Shown here: positions 40,421 to 49,008 of the stretch, in pieces
Position numbering within the stretch: the first letter of the stretch is position 1
Layout of the letters: every line of letters begins with the position of its first letter
DNA from: Nitrospirillum amazonense
Lineage (GTDB): Bacteria; Pseudomonadota; Alphaproteobacteria; Azospirillales; Azospirillaceae
Direction: 5' to 3'
Length of the DNA stretch: 64,000 bases
Assembly: GCF_007828045.1 (NCBI RefSeq)
Contig: NZ_VITN01000004.1
Location: 248,001 to 312,000 of the forward strand
Program-made: the position numbers and the translations under genes
The notes under the pieces: generated by a model
The model's input: the letters and a program-made list of their open reading frames with translations, nothing else
What the model was told of the DNA's origin: nothing
Database searches by the model: none

Positions 40421-41548
40421 ATGGCGCAACGTGTGAGCCGGGTGCTGATCGTGGGGGGCGGCATCGGCGGCCTGTCCCTGGCGTCGGCCCTGTGCGACCG
40501 GGGCCTGGCCGTGGACCTGGTGGAACTGCAGGCGGAATGGACGGTCTACGGCGTCGGCATCATCCAGCAATGCAACGTCGTGCGCGCCATGGCCGACTTG
40601 GGCCTGGTGGACCGCTACCTCGACGCCGGGTTCCCGTTCGAGGCGGTGGGCATGTACGCCCCCGACGGCCGGCTGCTGGCCAAGATCCCGGGCCAGCGCC
40701 TGGCCGGGCCGCAATATCCCGCCAACCTGGGCATCTCACGCCTGGCCTTGCACACGGTGCTGAGCGGTGCCGCCATCGAGAAGGGCACGGCCGTGCGCCT
40801 GGGCACGACGGTGGAGCGGCTGGACCAGGACGAGACGGGCGTGGACGTGACCTTCAGCGACGGCACCGCCGGCCGCTATGACGTGGTGGTGGGGGCGGAT
40901 GGGCTTTACTCCAAGGTGCGCGGCCTGCTGTTCGGCGATAAAAATCGGCCGCGCTTTACCGGCCAGTCGGTCTGGCGCCACAACTTCCCCCGGCCGGTGG
41001 AGATCGACCATCTGGCGGCCTTCACCGGGCCGGACGGCAACGCCGGCCTCTGCCCCCTGTCCCACGAGCTGATGTACCTGTTCGTGACGTCGGAGGAGCC
41101 GGGCAACCCCCGCATGCCGGCGGACCAGCTGCACACCCTGATGCGCGACCGGATGAGGGGCTTCGGTGGCCTGATCGGGGCCTTGCGCGACCAGATCACC
41201 GACCCCGCCCAGGTGGTGTACAAGCCCATGGAGGTGCTGATGATGCCGGCCCCCTGGTACCGGGGCCGGGTGGTCCTGCTGGGTGACGCCGTGCACGCCA
41301 CCACGCCGCACCTGGGCCAGGGGGCCGGCATGGCCATCGAGGACGCCGTGGTGCTGGCCGAGCTGCTGCCCCAGGATGCGCCGCTGGGCGACCTGCTGGC
41401 CCGCTACATGGAACGGCGGTATGAGCGCTGCCGCTTCATCGTCGACAGCTCCATCATGGTGGGGGAATGGGAGATGGCGCGCCGCCACGACGTGGACCGC
41501 ATCGGCCTGGTGAAGAGGATGCTGGAGGTGACGGCCCAGCCGGTTTGA
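40421..41548 (+). CDS. FAD-dependent monooxygenase (UbiH/PHBH-type)
   Basis: 375 residues. FAD-binding Rossmann motif VLIVGGGIGGLSLASAL at the N terminus, the DG motif DVVVGADGLYSKVR in the middle, and the second FAD motif VVLLGDAVHATTPHLGQGAGMAIEDAVVLAE. This is the class-A flavoprotein monooxygenase group, which hydroxylates aromatic rings using NAD(P)H and O2. The sequence does not fix the substrate; the NodD/LinR-like regulator suggests an aromatic compound. ATG 40421 has GGAGGGAGG upstream. It is a single gene, divergent from the regulator. Confidence 0.93.
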   Translation: MAQRVSRVLIVGGGIGGLSLASALCDRGLAVDLVELQAEWTVYGVGIIQQCNVVRAMADLGLVDRYLDAGFPFEAVGMYAPDGRLLAKIPGQRLAGPQYPANLGISRLALHTVLSGAAIEKGTAVRLGTTVERLDQDETGVDVTFSDGTAGRYDVVVGADGLYSKVRGLLFGDKNRPRFTGQSVWRHNFPRPVEIDHLAAFTGPDGNAGLCPLSHELMYLFVTSEEPGNPRMPADQLHTLMRDRMRGFGGLIGALRDQITDPAQVVYKPMEVLMMPAPWYRGRVVLLGDAVHATTPHLGQGAGMAIEDAVVLAELLPQDAPLGDLLARYMERRYERCRFIVDSSIMVGEWEMARRHDVDRIGLVKRMLEVTAQPV

Positions 41549-41569
41549 TCGCCCTCAGGCCTCCCGCCT

Positions 41570-43234
41570 TCATGCATCGCGGAGCCGGCTGACCAGCTGG
41601 GTCACGTTGGGCACGCCCAGGCCCGTCACCAGGTCATAGCCCGGGCCGGCGCTGTAGGCGCCGTTGCCGCCCTGGGTGATGTCGCGGAAGCAGGGCGTGC
41701 CCAGCAGGGGATAGAGCAGCGGGTTCAGGAAGGGCAGGGCGCCCTTGCCCGCCTTGGTCCGCGCCTCGTTGATCAGGGCGCAGAATCCGGCCCACAGCGG
41801 CGCGCTCCAACTCGTCCCGCCGATCTGTTCCTTCTGGCCGTTCAGGTACAAGAGCGCGCCCTCGTTGGGGTCGGCGGGGCCGGCCACGTCGGGCACCAGG
41901 CGCTGCCCGCCCGCCGGCACGCCGTTGCCCACCTGCCAGGCCGGGCGGGGGAAGTCCACGCTCTTGCCCCCGCCGCTGCCCGGCCAGGCCACCTCCGCCG
42001 CCACATGGCCGTCGGTGCCCAGGCGCAGGGAGGTGCCGCCCACGCCGATGACGCAGGGGTCGCTGGCCTCGTACTCCACCTGCAGGGGGCCCTTGGAGGA
42101 ATGGCCGGTGTCGTCGGGGTTGGAGCCGGCGTCGCCGCTGGAGACGAAGACGTTCACGCCCGCCGCCGCCAGCTTCAGGAACTTCTGGTGCTGGGTCGCC
42201 ATCTCGCCCGAGGGGCCCTGCAGATAGGTCTCGCCGATGCCCAGGCTGATGGACAGCTGGCGCAGGGCGGGCCGCTGGGCGGCGTCGGCGATGATGCGGT
42301 CCAGCGCCTGGTCCAGTGCCGTGAAGGAGAGGGAGCCGCAGGCGTAGACGCGGATGCCGGCGCCGGGCGCGATGCCGCTGGTCCATTCCACGTCCAGGCT
42401 TTCCTCCCCCTCGGGCGAGGGCAGGGTGCCGCCGGCGACGTTGATCTTGGTGACCCGGCCGAGGTCGGTGCTGACCCCGTTGGCCCGCCAGAACAGGGCG
42501 AGGTCGCTGTCCAGCGGCACGGTGTCGATCAGGATGGCGATCTCCTGCCCCGCGCCCGTCAGGCCCAGCCCGTCGGCGCCGTAGGCCTTCAGGATGGCGG
42601 GCACGGTGTAGGGCGGCTGGGTGGGATTGGCCGCCGCCGGCTTCTTCTTTTTCTTCTGCTTCTTCGCGGCCGTGCCCAGGTCGCCGGCGATGTCGCTGCC
42701 GGGGGCCTCATCCGGCGCCGGCTTGTGATGGCTGATGCGATAGTGCTTGTTGGGCCGCAGGAAGGGTTGCAGGCCGCCGATGTGGAACACCGGGCCGCCC
42801 ACGTCGTCGGGCAGGCTGGGGGTGTCGCAGGCCGCCGTATAGGCGTGGCCGTCGCGCGTCACCCGCACCATGCGCACGCCCAGGCTGGCCTCGATGGTGC
42901 CGGCGGGGGCGGTGGCGTAGACCGTGGTGTGGTCGGGCGTCACCTGGTCGATGGTGTAGCCCTGGGCCGTCAGCCACCGCGCCAGGCGGTCGGCGGCGGC
43001 CGGGTCGGCGGCATAGTCCCGCGCCTGTTCCTCGAAGGGGATGAGCTCACCGGCCGCCACCCTGTCCTCCAGCTCCCGCTGCTTGCCCTCGGGCAGGCCC
43101 AGGGAGAAGTGCAGGGACATGGCCGCCGCCCGGTGGCGGGGTTCCGCCGGACTGATCAGCAGGCCCTGGGTCGCCAGGCCCTGGCCGGCGGGCAAGGGGA
43201 TCACGCTGTTGGGGAAAAGCTTTCTGCCGGGCAT
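41570..43234 (-). CDS. S53-family serine-carboxyl peptidase (kumamolisin/pseudomonalisin-like)
   Basis: 554 residues. The prodomain (about residues 38-165: MSLHFSLGLPEGKQRELEDRVAAGELIPF, LTAQGYTIDQV, LRPNKHYRI) is separated from the catalytic domain by a lysine-rich linker (KKQKKKKK near residue 195). Catalytic Glu and Asp are in GEESLDVEW, the oxyanion Asp in SSGDAGS, and the nucleophile Ser in GGTSWSAP. The calcium site DITQGGNGAYSAGPGYDLVTGLG is at the end. Such enzymes are active at acid pH and normally exported, yet no signal peptide is seen, so the export route is unclear. The basic linker is a likely autoprocessing site. Confidence 0.92.
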   Translation of the reverse strand: MPGRKLFPNSVIPLPAGQGLATQGLLISPAEPRHRAAAMSLHFSLGLPEGKQRELEDRVAAGELIPFEEQARDYAADPAAADRLARWLTAQGYTIDQVTPDHTTVYATAPAGTIEASLGVRMVRVTRDGHAYTAACDTPSLPDDVGGPVFHIGGLQPFLRPNKHYRISHHKPAPDEAPGSDIAGDLGTAAKKQKKKKKPAAANPTQPPYTVPAILKAYGADGLGLTGAGQEIAILIDTVPLDSDLALFWRANGVSTDLGRVTKINVAGGTLPSPEGEESLDVEWTSGIAPGAGIRVYACGSLSFTALDQALDRIIADAAQRPALRQLSISLGIGETYLQGPSGEMATQHQKFLKLAAAGVNVFVSSGDAGSNPDDTGHSSKGPLQVEYEASDPCVIGVGGTSLRLGTDGHVAAEVAWPGSGGGKSVDFPRPAWQVGNGVPAGGQRLVPDVAGPADPNEGALLYLNGQKEQIGGTSWSAPLWAGFCALINEARTKAGKGALPFLNPLLYPLLGTPCFRDITQGGNGAYSAGPGYDLVTGLGVPNVTQLVSRLRDA

Positions 43235-43342
43235 CGTCGCCGCCTTCTCGCGAATGGTGCCAAGGGCGGCCCCGATGCGGGTCCACCCAGGACGGGAAGC
43301 GCGCGGCGGCGCCGCCGGTTCCTGCGACAGGATGTAGCGGGG

Positions 43343-43726
43343 CTACCAGAGGCGGGTAATGATGCCGTCGAACATGGTATTGGCGGATACCAAGGGCAGG
43401 TTGTGATGCAGGGCCGTTGCCGCTAGCAGGCGGTCGAAGGGATCGCGGTGGGACCAGTCCATGGTGCCGGCGGTGATGCTGATCGCAGGCTCAAGGGTTG
43501 CGACCAGGCCGCCTTGCTGCTCCAGCAACGCGGGGAGCTGGGTCACGAACGGTTCCATTTCCGGCCATGTCCCAAGCCGGACCTTCTGGGCGATTTCAAA
43601 GAAGGTGATGGGGCTGACAAGGACGGCGCCGGCGGTTTGCATGGCCGTCCTGGCAGCCATGGACAGGCGGCTGTCCCCATTCAAGCTCCAGGCCCATGTG
43701 TGGGTGTCGAGCAGGACCGCCGTCAC
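43343..43726 (-). CDS. vapC: PIN-domain toxin (VapC family), second module
   Basis: 127 residues starting at GTG 43726. The active site is complete: D7 (VLLDTHTWAW), E44 (FFEIA), D95 and D98 (HRDPFDR) and the SANTMFD end. It is an RNase toxin. GTG overlaps the antitoxin TGA by 4 bp (43723-43726), the same coupling as the first module at 27788. The frame could extend to 43741, but that would overlap the antitoxin further. It lies downstream of the S53 peptidase in the opposite-end orientation with no shared promoter. Confidence 0.92.
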   Translation of the reverse strand: MTAVLLDTHTWAWSLNGDSRLSMAARTAMQTAGAVLVSPITFFEIAQKVRLGTWPEMEPFVTQLPALLEQQGGLVATLEPAISITAGTMDWSHRDPFDRLLAATALHHNLPLVSANTMFDGIITRLW

Positions 43727-43956
43727 CGCCCGCCTTCCCAAAGGTCCAGCTCATCCTCCGCCATGGGCTGGAGGAAGTCGGGGCCGGCGCCCAGCTTGCC
43801 TTCCAGGATGCCGATCTTGAAGCCGCCCCGGCTGATGGGGGTGAGGCGAACCACGGGCTTGCTGCCCTTGGCGATGATCACCTCCTCGCCGTTCAAGGCC
43901 GCTTCGATCAGCTTGGACAGATGGGTTTTGGCCGCGTGGATGGTGACCTGGCGCAT
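43723..43956 (-). CDS. Phd/YefM-family antitoxin, second module
   Basis: 77 residues: MRQVTIHAAKTHLSKLIEAALNGEEVIIAKGSKPVVRLTPI, then a linker and an acidic tail (MAEDELDLWEGGR). ATG 43956 has GGAGG 6 bp upstream; the in-frame ATG at 43968 overlaps that site. Upstream, GTTGG-A-CCAAC (43970-43980) is a compact palindrome next to the start and is probably its operator. It neutralises and co-represses with the PIN toxin. Confidence 0.9.
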   Translation of the reverse strand: MRQVTIHAAKTHLSKLIEAALNGEEVIIAKGSKPVVRLTPISRGGFKIGILEGKLGAGPDFLQPMAEDELDLWEGGR

Positions 43957-43969
43957 GGCTGCCTCCAAT

Positions 43970-43980
43970 GTTGGACCAAC
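43970..43980. promoter_or_regulatory. Palindrome before second Phd/PIN module
   Basis: GTTGG-A-CCAAC lies 13 bp upstream of the antitoxin ATG. The CCAAC/GTTGG core also occurs inside the operator arms of the first module (27483-27534), which suggests related repressors. Confidence 0.5.
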
Positions 43981-43998
43981 TTAGCTAACCCCGGTCAT

Positions 43999-45195
43999 TT
44001 AAGCAAGCCGGCCTGTGGGCCGCGGCCCGGTGTACAGCGCGCGGGGGCGGATCAGCTGGGCGTCGGCGTGCTGTTCCAGGGCGTGGGCGATCCAGCCCAG
44101 CGAGCGGCCTAGGGCGAACAGGCCGAAGGCGGCGCCCATGGGCAGGCCCAGATGGCGGCGCAGCGCCACCAGGGCGGTGTCGATCACCGGCGGCTGGCCC
44201 ACCAGGCGCTGGGTCTGCGCCTGCACCACGGCCCAGGTGGGGTGCAGGGGCAGGATGCGGGCCAGCAGGGCGGCGGCGCGCGGGTCGCCGGCGGGGTACA
44301 GCGGGTGGCCGTAGCCGGGGATGTCCTCCCCCCGCGCCAGGCGCTGGCGCAGGCGGGCGGCGGTCTCGCCATCCGCGCCCACCTCGTCCCACAGGGCCTC
44401 CACCCGCGCGGTCAGGCCGCCGTGGCGCGGGCCGCCCAGGGCCGCCAGCCCGCCGATGACGGCCGCCCGCAAGCTGGCGCCGGTGGAGGCGACGCAGCGG
44501 GCGGTGAAGTTGGAGGCGTTCAGCTCATGGTCGGCGCACAGCACCAGGGCCATGCGCACCAGGTCGGCGCCGTCCTTGTCCAGCTTCCACGCCTTGGCGC
44601 ACTGCTTGTGGATGGGGGTGGCGGCGGGGGCCGTGCCCAGCAGGCAGGATGTGAGCAGCCGCACCAGCGCCGCCGCCCCTTGGGCCAGCCGGCCGGGCGC
44701 CCGCTGCCAGGCGGCGGTGTCGGCGTCCTCGCTGGCCAGGGCCAGCAGGGGCAGCAGCGCCTCCTCCGCCCGGCGGCCGTGGAAGGCGGCCTGGGCCACG
44801 GCGAAGGCCGGTGCCGGCGCGGGCGGGGGGCCGCCGAACGCCTCCTCCGGCGCCACCCGCCACAGCAGGCCCGCCACCTCCTCCACGCTGGCGCGGGCGG
44901 AGAGGTCCACCGCGTCGCGGCCCCGGTAATAGAGGTGGCCGTCCTGGATCAGGGTGATGGCCGACTCCAGCACGGGCAGGCCCCAGTCCAGCGTGGCCTT
45001 GGCGATGTCCTTGGGCCGGCGGCCCCGGATGCGGGTCAGGGCCAGGCGGTCGACCTCCGCCGCCAGGTAGCGGCTCTCGCGCGTGTCCCCCTCCGGCTGG
45101 GCGCGCAGCAGCCCCCGGCTGACATAGGCGTACAGCGTCTGGCGGGAGACGCCCAGCCGGGTGGCGGCCTGGGCGGCGGTCAGCAGGTCGGCCAT
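43999..45195 (-). CDS. Citrate-synthase-like protein with N-terminal helix-turn-helix
   Basis: 398 residues. Residues 1-60 (LLTAAQAATRLGVSRQTLYAYVSRGLLRAQ...RYLAAEVDRLA) are an excisionase/MerR-like DNA-binding helix-turn-helix. The rest is a citrate synthase fold, with LYYRGRDAVDLS, ADHELNASNFTARCVASTGA (catalytic His), LGGPRHGGLTARVE and GYGHPLYPAGDPRA (second His) and a DTALVALRRHLGLPMGAAFGLFALGRSLGWIAHALEQ end. Such fusions are annotated as citrate synthases but may act as regulators that sense acyl-CoA. ATG 45195 has GAGGGG 6 bp upstream. It is divergent from a CoA-transferase, and twin palindromes in the gap support autoregulation. Confidence 0.88.
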   Translation of the reverse strand: MADLLTAAQAATRLGVSRQTLYAYVSRGLLRAQPEGDTRESRYLAAEVDRLALTRIRGRRPKDIAKATLDWGLPVLESAITLIQDGHLYYRGRDAVDLSARASVEEVAGLLWRVAPEEAFGGPPPAPAPAFAVAQAAFHGRRAEEALLPLLALASEDADTAAWQRAPGRLAQGAAALVRLLTSCLLGTAPAATPIHKQCAKAWKLDKDGADLVRMALVLCADHELNASNFTARCVASTGASLRAAVIGGLAALGGPRHGGLTARVEALWDEVGADGETAARLRQRLARGEDIPGYGHPLYPAGDPRAAALLARILPLHPTWAVVQAQTQRLVGQPPVIDTALVALRRHLGLPMGAAFGLFALGRSLGWIAHALEQHADAQLIRPRALYTGPRPTGRLA

Positions 45196-45221
45196 GGGCA
45201 TCCCCTCGTTGATCGTCTCAA

Positions 45222-45250
45222 TCAATATTGAATTAGTTAATCAACATTGA
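45222..45250. promoter_or_regulatory. Twin palindromes in the divergent region
   Basis: TCAATATTGA (45222-45231) is a perfect palindrome; TCAACATTGA (45241-45250) is the same with one mismatch, 19 bp centre to centre, roughly two helical turns. They sit in an AT-rich 112-bp gap between the HTH-citrate-synthase and the CoA-transferase and are likely operators for the HTH domain. Confidence 0.6.
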
Positions 45251-45307
45251 CGATTATTGTCACCGGTTCATCGTCGGGCCGTCCCTGAAGCCAGAGGTGA
45301 ACCGACC

Positions 45308-46690
45308 ATGACCACCCCCGCCCCCACACCCGCCCCCACACCCGAGCACCGCTTCCTGGCCGGCATCTGGCGGGCCCTGGGCGGCGCGCCCGACGCGCTG
45401 GACCGGGTGCGCTTCACCGGCACGGGCAGCCTGCCGTCCGTCTTCGCCGTCAGCGACCTGGCCGTGGCCTCGGTGGCCGCCGCCGGCCTGGCCCTGGCCG
45501 AGCTGGCGGGCGCGGACGGGGCGGTGGCCGACCGCCGCCTGTCCTCCGCCTGGTTCGGCTACGCCCTGCGGCCCCAGGGCTGGGACCTGCCGCCCGCCTG
45601 GGATGCGGTGGCGGGTGACTATCCCGCCGCCGACGGCTGGATCCGCCTGCACACCAACGCCCCGCATCACCGCTCCGCCGCCTTGTCCGTACTCGGCGTG
45701 CCGGTGGAGCGGGCCGCGGTGGCCCGGGCCGTGGCGGGCTGGGCGGCCGGCGACCTTGAGGCGGCGGTGGTGGCGGCCGGCGGCTGCGCCGCGGCGATGC
45801 GCAGCGCCGAGGCCTGGGCCGACCATCCCCAGGGCCGGGCCGTGGCGGCCTCCCCCCTGTTGACCCAGGAAACGGCGGGGCAGGGCGCGCGGGACTGGCG
45901 CCCCGATCCCACCCGGCCCCTGGCCGGCATCCGCGTGCTGGACCTGACCCGTATCCTGGCCGGGCCCACGGCCACGCGCTTCCTGGCCGGCTGCGGCGCC
46001 CAGGTGCTGCGCATCGATCCGCCCGGCTGGGAGGAGCCCAACCTGGAACCGGACATGACCCTGGGCAAGCGCTGCGCCCGCCTGGACCTGCGGCGGGCCG
46101 ACGACCTGGCCGTCCTTAAGCGCCTGCTGGCCCAGGCCGACGTGCTGGTCCATGGCTATCGCCCGGAAGCCTTGGCCCGCCTGGGCCTGGATGCGGACAG
46201 CCGCCGCGCGCTCAACCCCGGCCTGATCGACGTCTGCCTGGACGCCTATGGCTGGGACGGGCCCTGGGCCGGGCGGCGCGGCTTCGACAGCCTGGTGCAG
46301 ATGAGCGCCGGCGTCGCCGAGGCCGGCATGCGCCTGCTGGGCCGCGACAAGCCCACGCCCCTGCCGGTGCAGGCGCTGGACCACGCCACCGGCTACATCC
46401 TGGCGGCCATGGCGCTGCGCGGCCTGGCGCACCGGGCGCGCACCGGCCAGGGCACAGTGGGCCGCACCGCCCTGGCCAGCACCGCCCGCCTGTTGCTGGA
46501 CGGCGGGGCGGGGGGGGCGGACGCGCCCCCTCTGGCGCCCGAGACCGATGCCGACTTCAATCCTGTCCTCGAACAGACCGCCTGGGGCCCCGCCCGCCGC
46601 CTGGCACCGCCGGTGACGGTGGCCGGGGCGCCGCTGGCTTGGAACCGGCCGGCGGGGCCGCTGGGCGGCGCCAGCGCCGTCTGGGAATGA
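45308..46690 (+). CDS. CoA-transferase family III (CaiB/BaiF) protein
   Basis: About 460 residues. The N-terminal 200 residues are divergent. The typical family III core starts PLAGIRVLDLTRILAGPTATRFLAGCGAQVLRIDPP, with NLEPDMTLGKRCARLDLRRADDLAVLKRLLAQADVLVHGYRPEALARLGL and a glycine-rich middle. It transfers CoA between carboxylic acids. The position normally held by the catalytic Asp is hard to assign from sequence alone, so activity is likely but not proven. ATG 45308 has AGAGG upstream; the extra 17 codons from 45257 lie in the operator region. It is divergent from the HTH-citrate-synthase-like gene and probably controlled by it. Confidence 0.85.
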   Translation: MTTPAPTPAPTPEHRFLAGIWRALGGAPDALDRVRFTGTGSLPSVFAVSDLAVASVAAAGLALAELAGADGAVADRRLSSAWFGYALRPQGWDLPPAWDAVAGDYPAADGWIRLHTNAPHHRSAALSVLGVPVERAAVARAVAGWAAGDLEAAVVAAGGCAAAMRSAEAWADHPQGRAVAASPLLTQETAGQGARDWRPDPTRPLAGIRVLDLTRILAGPTATRFLAGCGAQVLRIDPPGWEEPNLEPDMTLGKRCARLDLRRADDLAVLKRLLAQADVLVHGYRPEALARLGLDADSRRALNPGLIDVCLDAYGWDGPWAGRRGFDSLVQMSAGVAEAGMRLLGRDKPTPLPVQALDHATGYILAAMALRGLAHRARTGQGTVGRTALASTARLLLDGGAGGADAPPLAPETDADFNPVLEQTAWGPARRLAPPVTVAGAPLAWNRPAGPLGGASAVWE

Positions 46691-46817
46691 TGTTCGAAGT
46701 TGCAATTGCGAATTACTCTTATTTATAGTGCCGGACGCTGAGGGGCGCCGGCCAAAGGGACCATTGAATGGGAAATCGGCCGGATGCCCTTGACATCCTT
46801 GGGAACTGGGCGACGGC

Positions 46818-47390
46818 ATGACGGCGACGATGGGCTTTTTGGGGGGCTTGGCCCTGACGGTGCTGGGCATCGTTCTGCTGCGGCGGGTATGGGCGTCGGC
46901 CACGGCCCCCCGCTGGCATGCCCTGCCGGGCTGGGCATTGATCGCCGCGGGCTTCGCCGGCTGGTTGGCCGTGGCCGACGCCGACAAGGCCGTCGTCATC
47001 GGCTTCCTGGCCTTCTCCCTGGTGGGCTACGGCGTGGTGATCCTGGGCCGGGACCGGCGCCGCCGGCCGCACCGCGTGCCCAAGGCCCCCGTGGCCATGC
47101 CGGTGGAATCGGGCCGGCGGGCCTGGGTGACCTTCCTGCGCGGGGCGGCCCGCACTCTGCTGGCGGGCCCGCTGGCCGCCGCCATCGGTATGTCGGTGGC
47201 CGCCCTGGTGGCGGTGCGCGCCGGCGGGATGGAGGCCGACCGCCTGGTGGCCGCCGGCTTCATCGGCCCCATCGGCTGGGGCATCGTCATGACCTGGGCG
47301 CTGGTGGACGCGCGCCTGGCGCGGGTGGGCCTGCTGCTGCCGCTGACGGCCGGCGCCGCCGTGGCGGCCGCCTGGCTGTCCCGCGTCTGA
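46818..47390 (+). CDS. Integral membrane protein of unknown function
   Basis: About 190 residues with about five hydrophobic segments: MGFLGGLALTVLGIVLL, ALIAAGFAGWLAV, VVIGFLAFSLVGYGVVIL, LAGPLAAAIGMSVAALVAV and IGPIGWGIVMTWAL, with a basic loop RDRRRRPHRVPK in the middle. It lies 13 bp before the PepSY-TM gene and is probably in the same operon; small membrane proteins of this kind accompany PepSY-TM and TonB genes in iron-related clusters. I do not recognise the family. ATG 46830 is an alternative start. Confidence 0.75.
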   Translation: MTATMGFLGGLALTVLGIVLLRRVWASATAPRWHALPGWALIAAGFAGWLAVADADKAVVIGFLAFSLVGYGVVILGRDRRRRPHRVPKAPVAMPVESGRRAWVTFLRGAARTLLAGPLAAAIGMSVAALVAVRAGGMEADRLVAAGFIGPIGWGIVMTWALVDARLARVGLLLPLTAGAAVAAAWLSRV

Positions 47391-47403
47391 AGGAGGGGAA
47401 GAC

Positions 47404-49008
47404 ATGCTGAAGCGCATCGCCGCCCGCGCCCTGGCCCGCCGCAAGGCCGACCCCACCGCCGCCACGGCCAAGCCTGGCGCCACTTCCCACGCCCGGGGCC
47501 GCGCCCAGGGCGGCATCGTCCAGTCCTCCCTGGCCGGGCATTCTGCTCTGGGGCTGGGGCTGGGCGCGCTGATCTACATCGTTTGCCTCAGCGGGGCCGT
47601 CGCCGTCTTCGCCGACGACCTCAGCCGCTGGGAATGGGCCGGCACGCCGGAGACCGCCGCCCTGGCGCCGGAGGTCGTGGACCAGGCCCTGGCCACCGGC
47701 CTGGCGCGCGCGGCCGATCAGGCCGGCGGGGTGGAGAAGGTGACCGGCCTGTACGGCCTGCTGCCCCGGCCGGACTGGCCCCACCTGGCGGTGCGCGCCT
47801 ATACGCTGGCTGGTGCTGTCACCTGGCGGGCCGGCGCCGACGGCGTGCTGGCCGACACGCCATCCGACGCCTGGACCGACTTCATCGGCGAGGTCCACAT
47901 GGAACTGAGCCTGCCGGGGGTGTGGGCGGGCCTGGCCGTGGGCACCGTCGGCATCGCGCTGCTGTCGCTGCTGTTCTCCGGCATCCTGGCCCATCCGCGC
48001 ATCTTCCGCGACGCCTTCGCCCTGCGGCTGACCGGCGCGCGGCGCCTGGGCCTGGCCGACCTGCACAACCGGCTCAGCGTCTGGGGGCTGCCCTTCCATA
48101 TCGCCATCACCGTCACCGGCGCGCTGTTCGCGCTGGCCAGCCTGATGGTCCTGACCGTGGCCCAGGTGGGCTACAAGGGCAACCTGGCCCGCGCCTATGC
48201 CCCCTTGAGCGGGGTGCAGGTCGCGGCCGACGCCACCCCGCGGCCCTTGCCGCCCCTCGCGTGGCTGCAGGCCCAGGTGGCCGACCCCACTCCCGGGGCG
48301 GCGCGCGTCTCCCGCTTCTATTATGTCGAGCGGCCGGGCACCAAGGGGCAGCGCATCCTGTTGGACATGACCCGCCACGACGGGTTGACCCAGGGCGACC
48401 GCAACTATTTCGATGGCGGGGGCAAGCTGCTGGCGCCGCTGGGCTTCCTGGACGGGCCCGTGGGCATGCGCGTGTACGGCGCCTCGCTGGCCCTGCATTG
48501 CGCCACCTACGGCGGCCTGGCGGTGCGGCTGGTCTATGGCGTGCTGGGCCTGGCGCTCAGCATTGTCACCGCCACGGGCTTTTCCATTTTCCTGGCCCGG
48601 CGGCGCGACCGGGGCCGGCCGTTGCCCCGGCTGGAGCGGGCCTGGGCCGGCGTGACCTGGGGCGTGCCGCTGGCGGCGACCGTCTCCGCCGCCTTCACCC
48701 TGGTGCCGGGCCTGGCGCGGGAGGCGGTCTATCTCTGGAGCTTCTGGGGGCTGGTCGCGGCCCTGCCGCTGTTCAGCTTGGCGGCGCCCACGGGTGAGCG
48801 GGCGTCGCGGACCTTGCGCCTGCTCCTGGGGGCCGCCCTGGTACTACTGGCCGGTGCCCACGCCGCTGGCCATGGCACGGGCTTGCCGGTGGCGGCCCTG
48901 ATGATCGACCTGGTGCTGGCCGTGACCGGCCTGGGCTTCGCCCTCAGCACCGGCCTGGCCGGCCGCCGCGCCCGGACACTGGCGGCCCGGGCCAACCCCG
49001 CGCCTTAA
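47404..49008 (+). CDS. PepSY-associated transmembrane protein
   Basis: 534 residues. A basic N-terminal 40 residues precede GLGLGALIYIVCLSGAVAVFADDLSRWEW, the hallmark TM1 plus 'FADDLSRWE' of PepSY-TM proteins. A periplasmic domain, further helices (LHNRLSVWGLPFHIAITVTGALFALASLM) with conserved His, a second periplasmic region and four C-terminal helices follow. Family members are linked to siderophore/iron reduction or utilisation. GGAGGGGAAG precedes ATG 47404. The stop is convergent with the thioesterase and shares TTAA with it (49005-49008). Confidence 0.9.
   Translation: MLKRIAARALARRKADPTAATAKPGATSHARGRAQGGIVQSSLAGHSALGLGLGALIYIVCLSGAVAVFADDLSRWEWAGTPETAALAPEVVDQALATGLARAADQAGGVEKVTGLYGLLPRPDWPHLAVRAYTLAGAVTWRAGADGVLADTPSDAWTDFIGEVHMELSLPGVWAGLAVGTVGIALLSLLFSGILAHPRIFRDAFALRLTGARRLGLADLHNRLSVWGLPFHIAITVTGALFALASLMVLTVAQVGYKGNLARAYAPLSGVQVAADATPRPLPPLAWLQAQVADPTPGAARVSRFYYVERPGTKGQRILLDMTRHDGLTQGDRNYFDGGGKLLAPLGFLDGPVGMRVYGASLALHCATYGGLAVRLVYGVLGLALSIVTATGFSIFLARRRDRGRPLPRLERAWAGVTWGVPLAATVSAAFTLVPGLAREAVYLWSFWGLVAALPLFSLAAPTGERASRTLRLLLGAALVLLAGAHAAGHGTGLPVAALMIDLVLAVTGLGFALSTGLAGRRARTLAARANPAP

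Noticed and set aside
46702-46709. GCAATTGC palindrome before the membrane protein/PepSY-TM genes as a possible Fur or iron box.
   Set aside because: Only 8 bp of symmetry, with flanks that do not extend it; too short to separate from chance.
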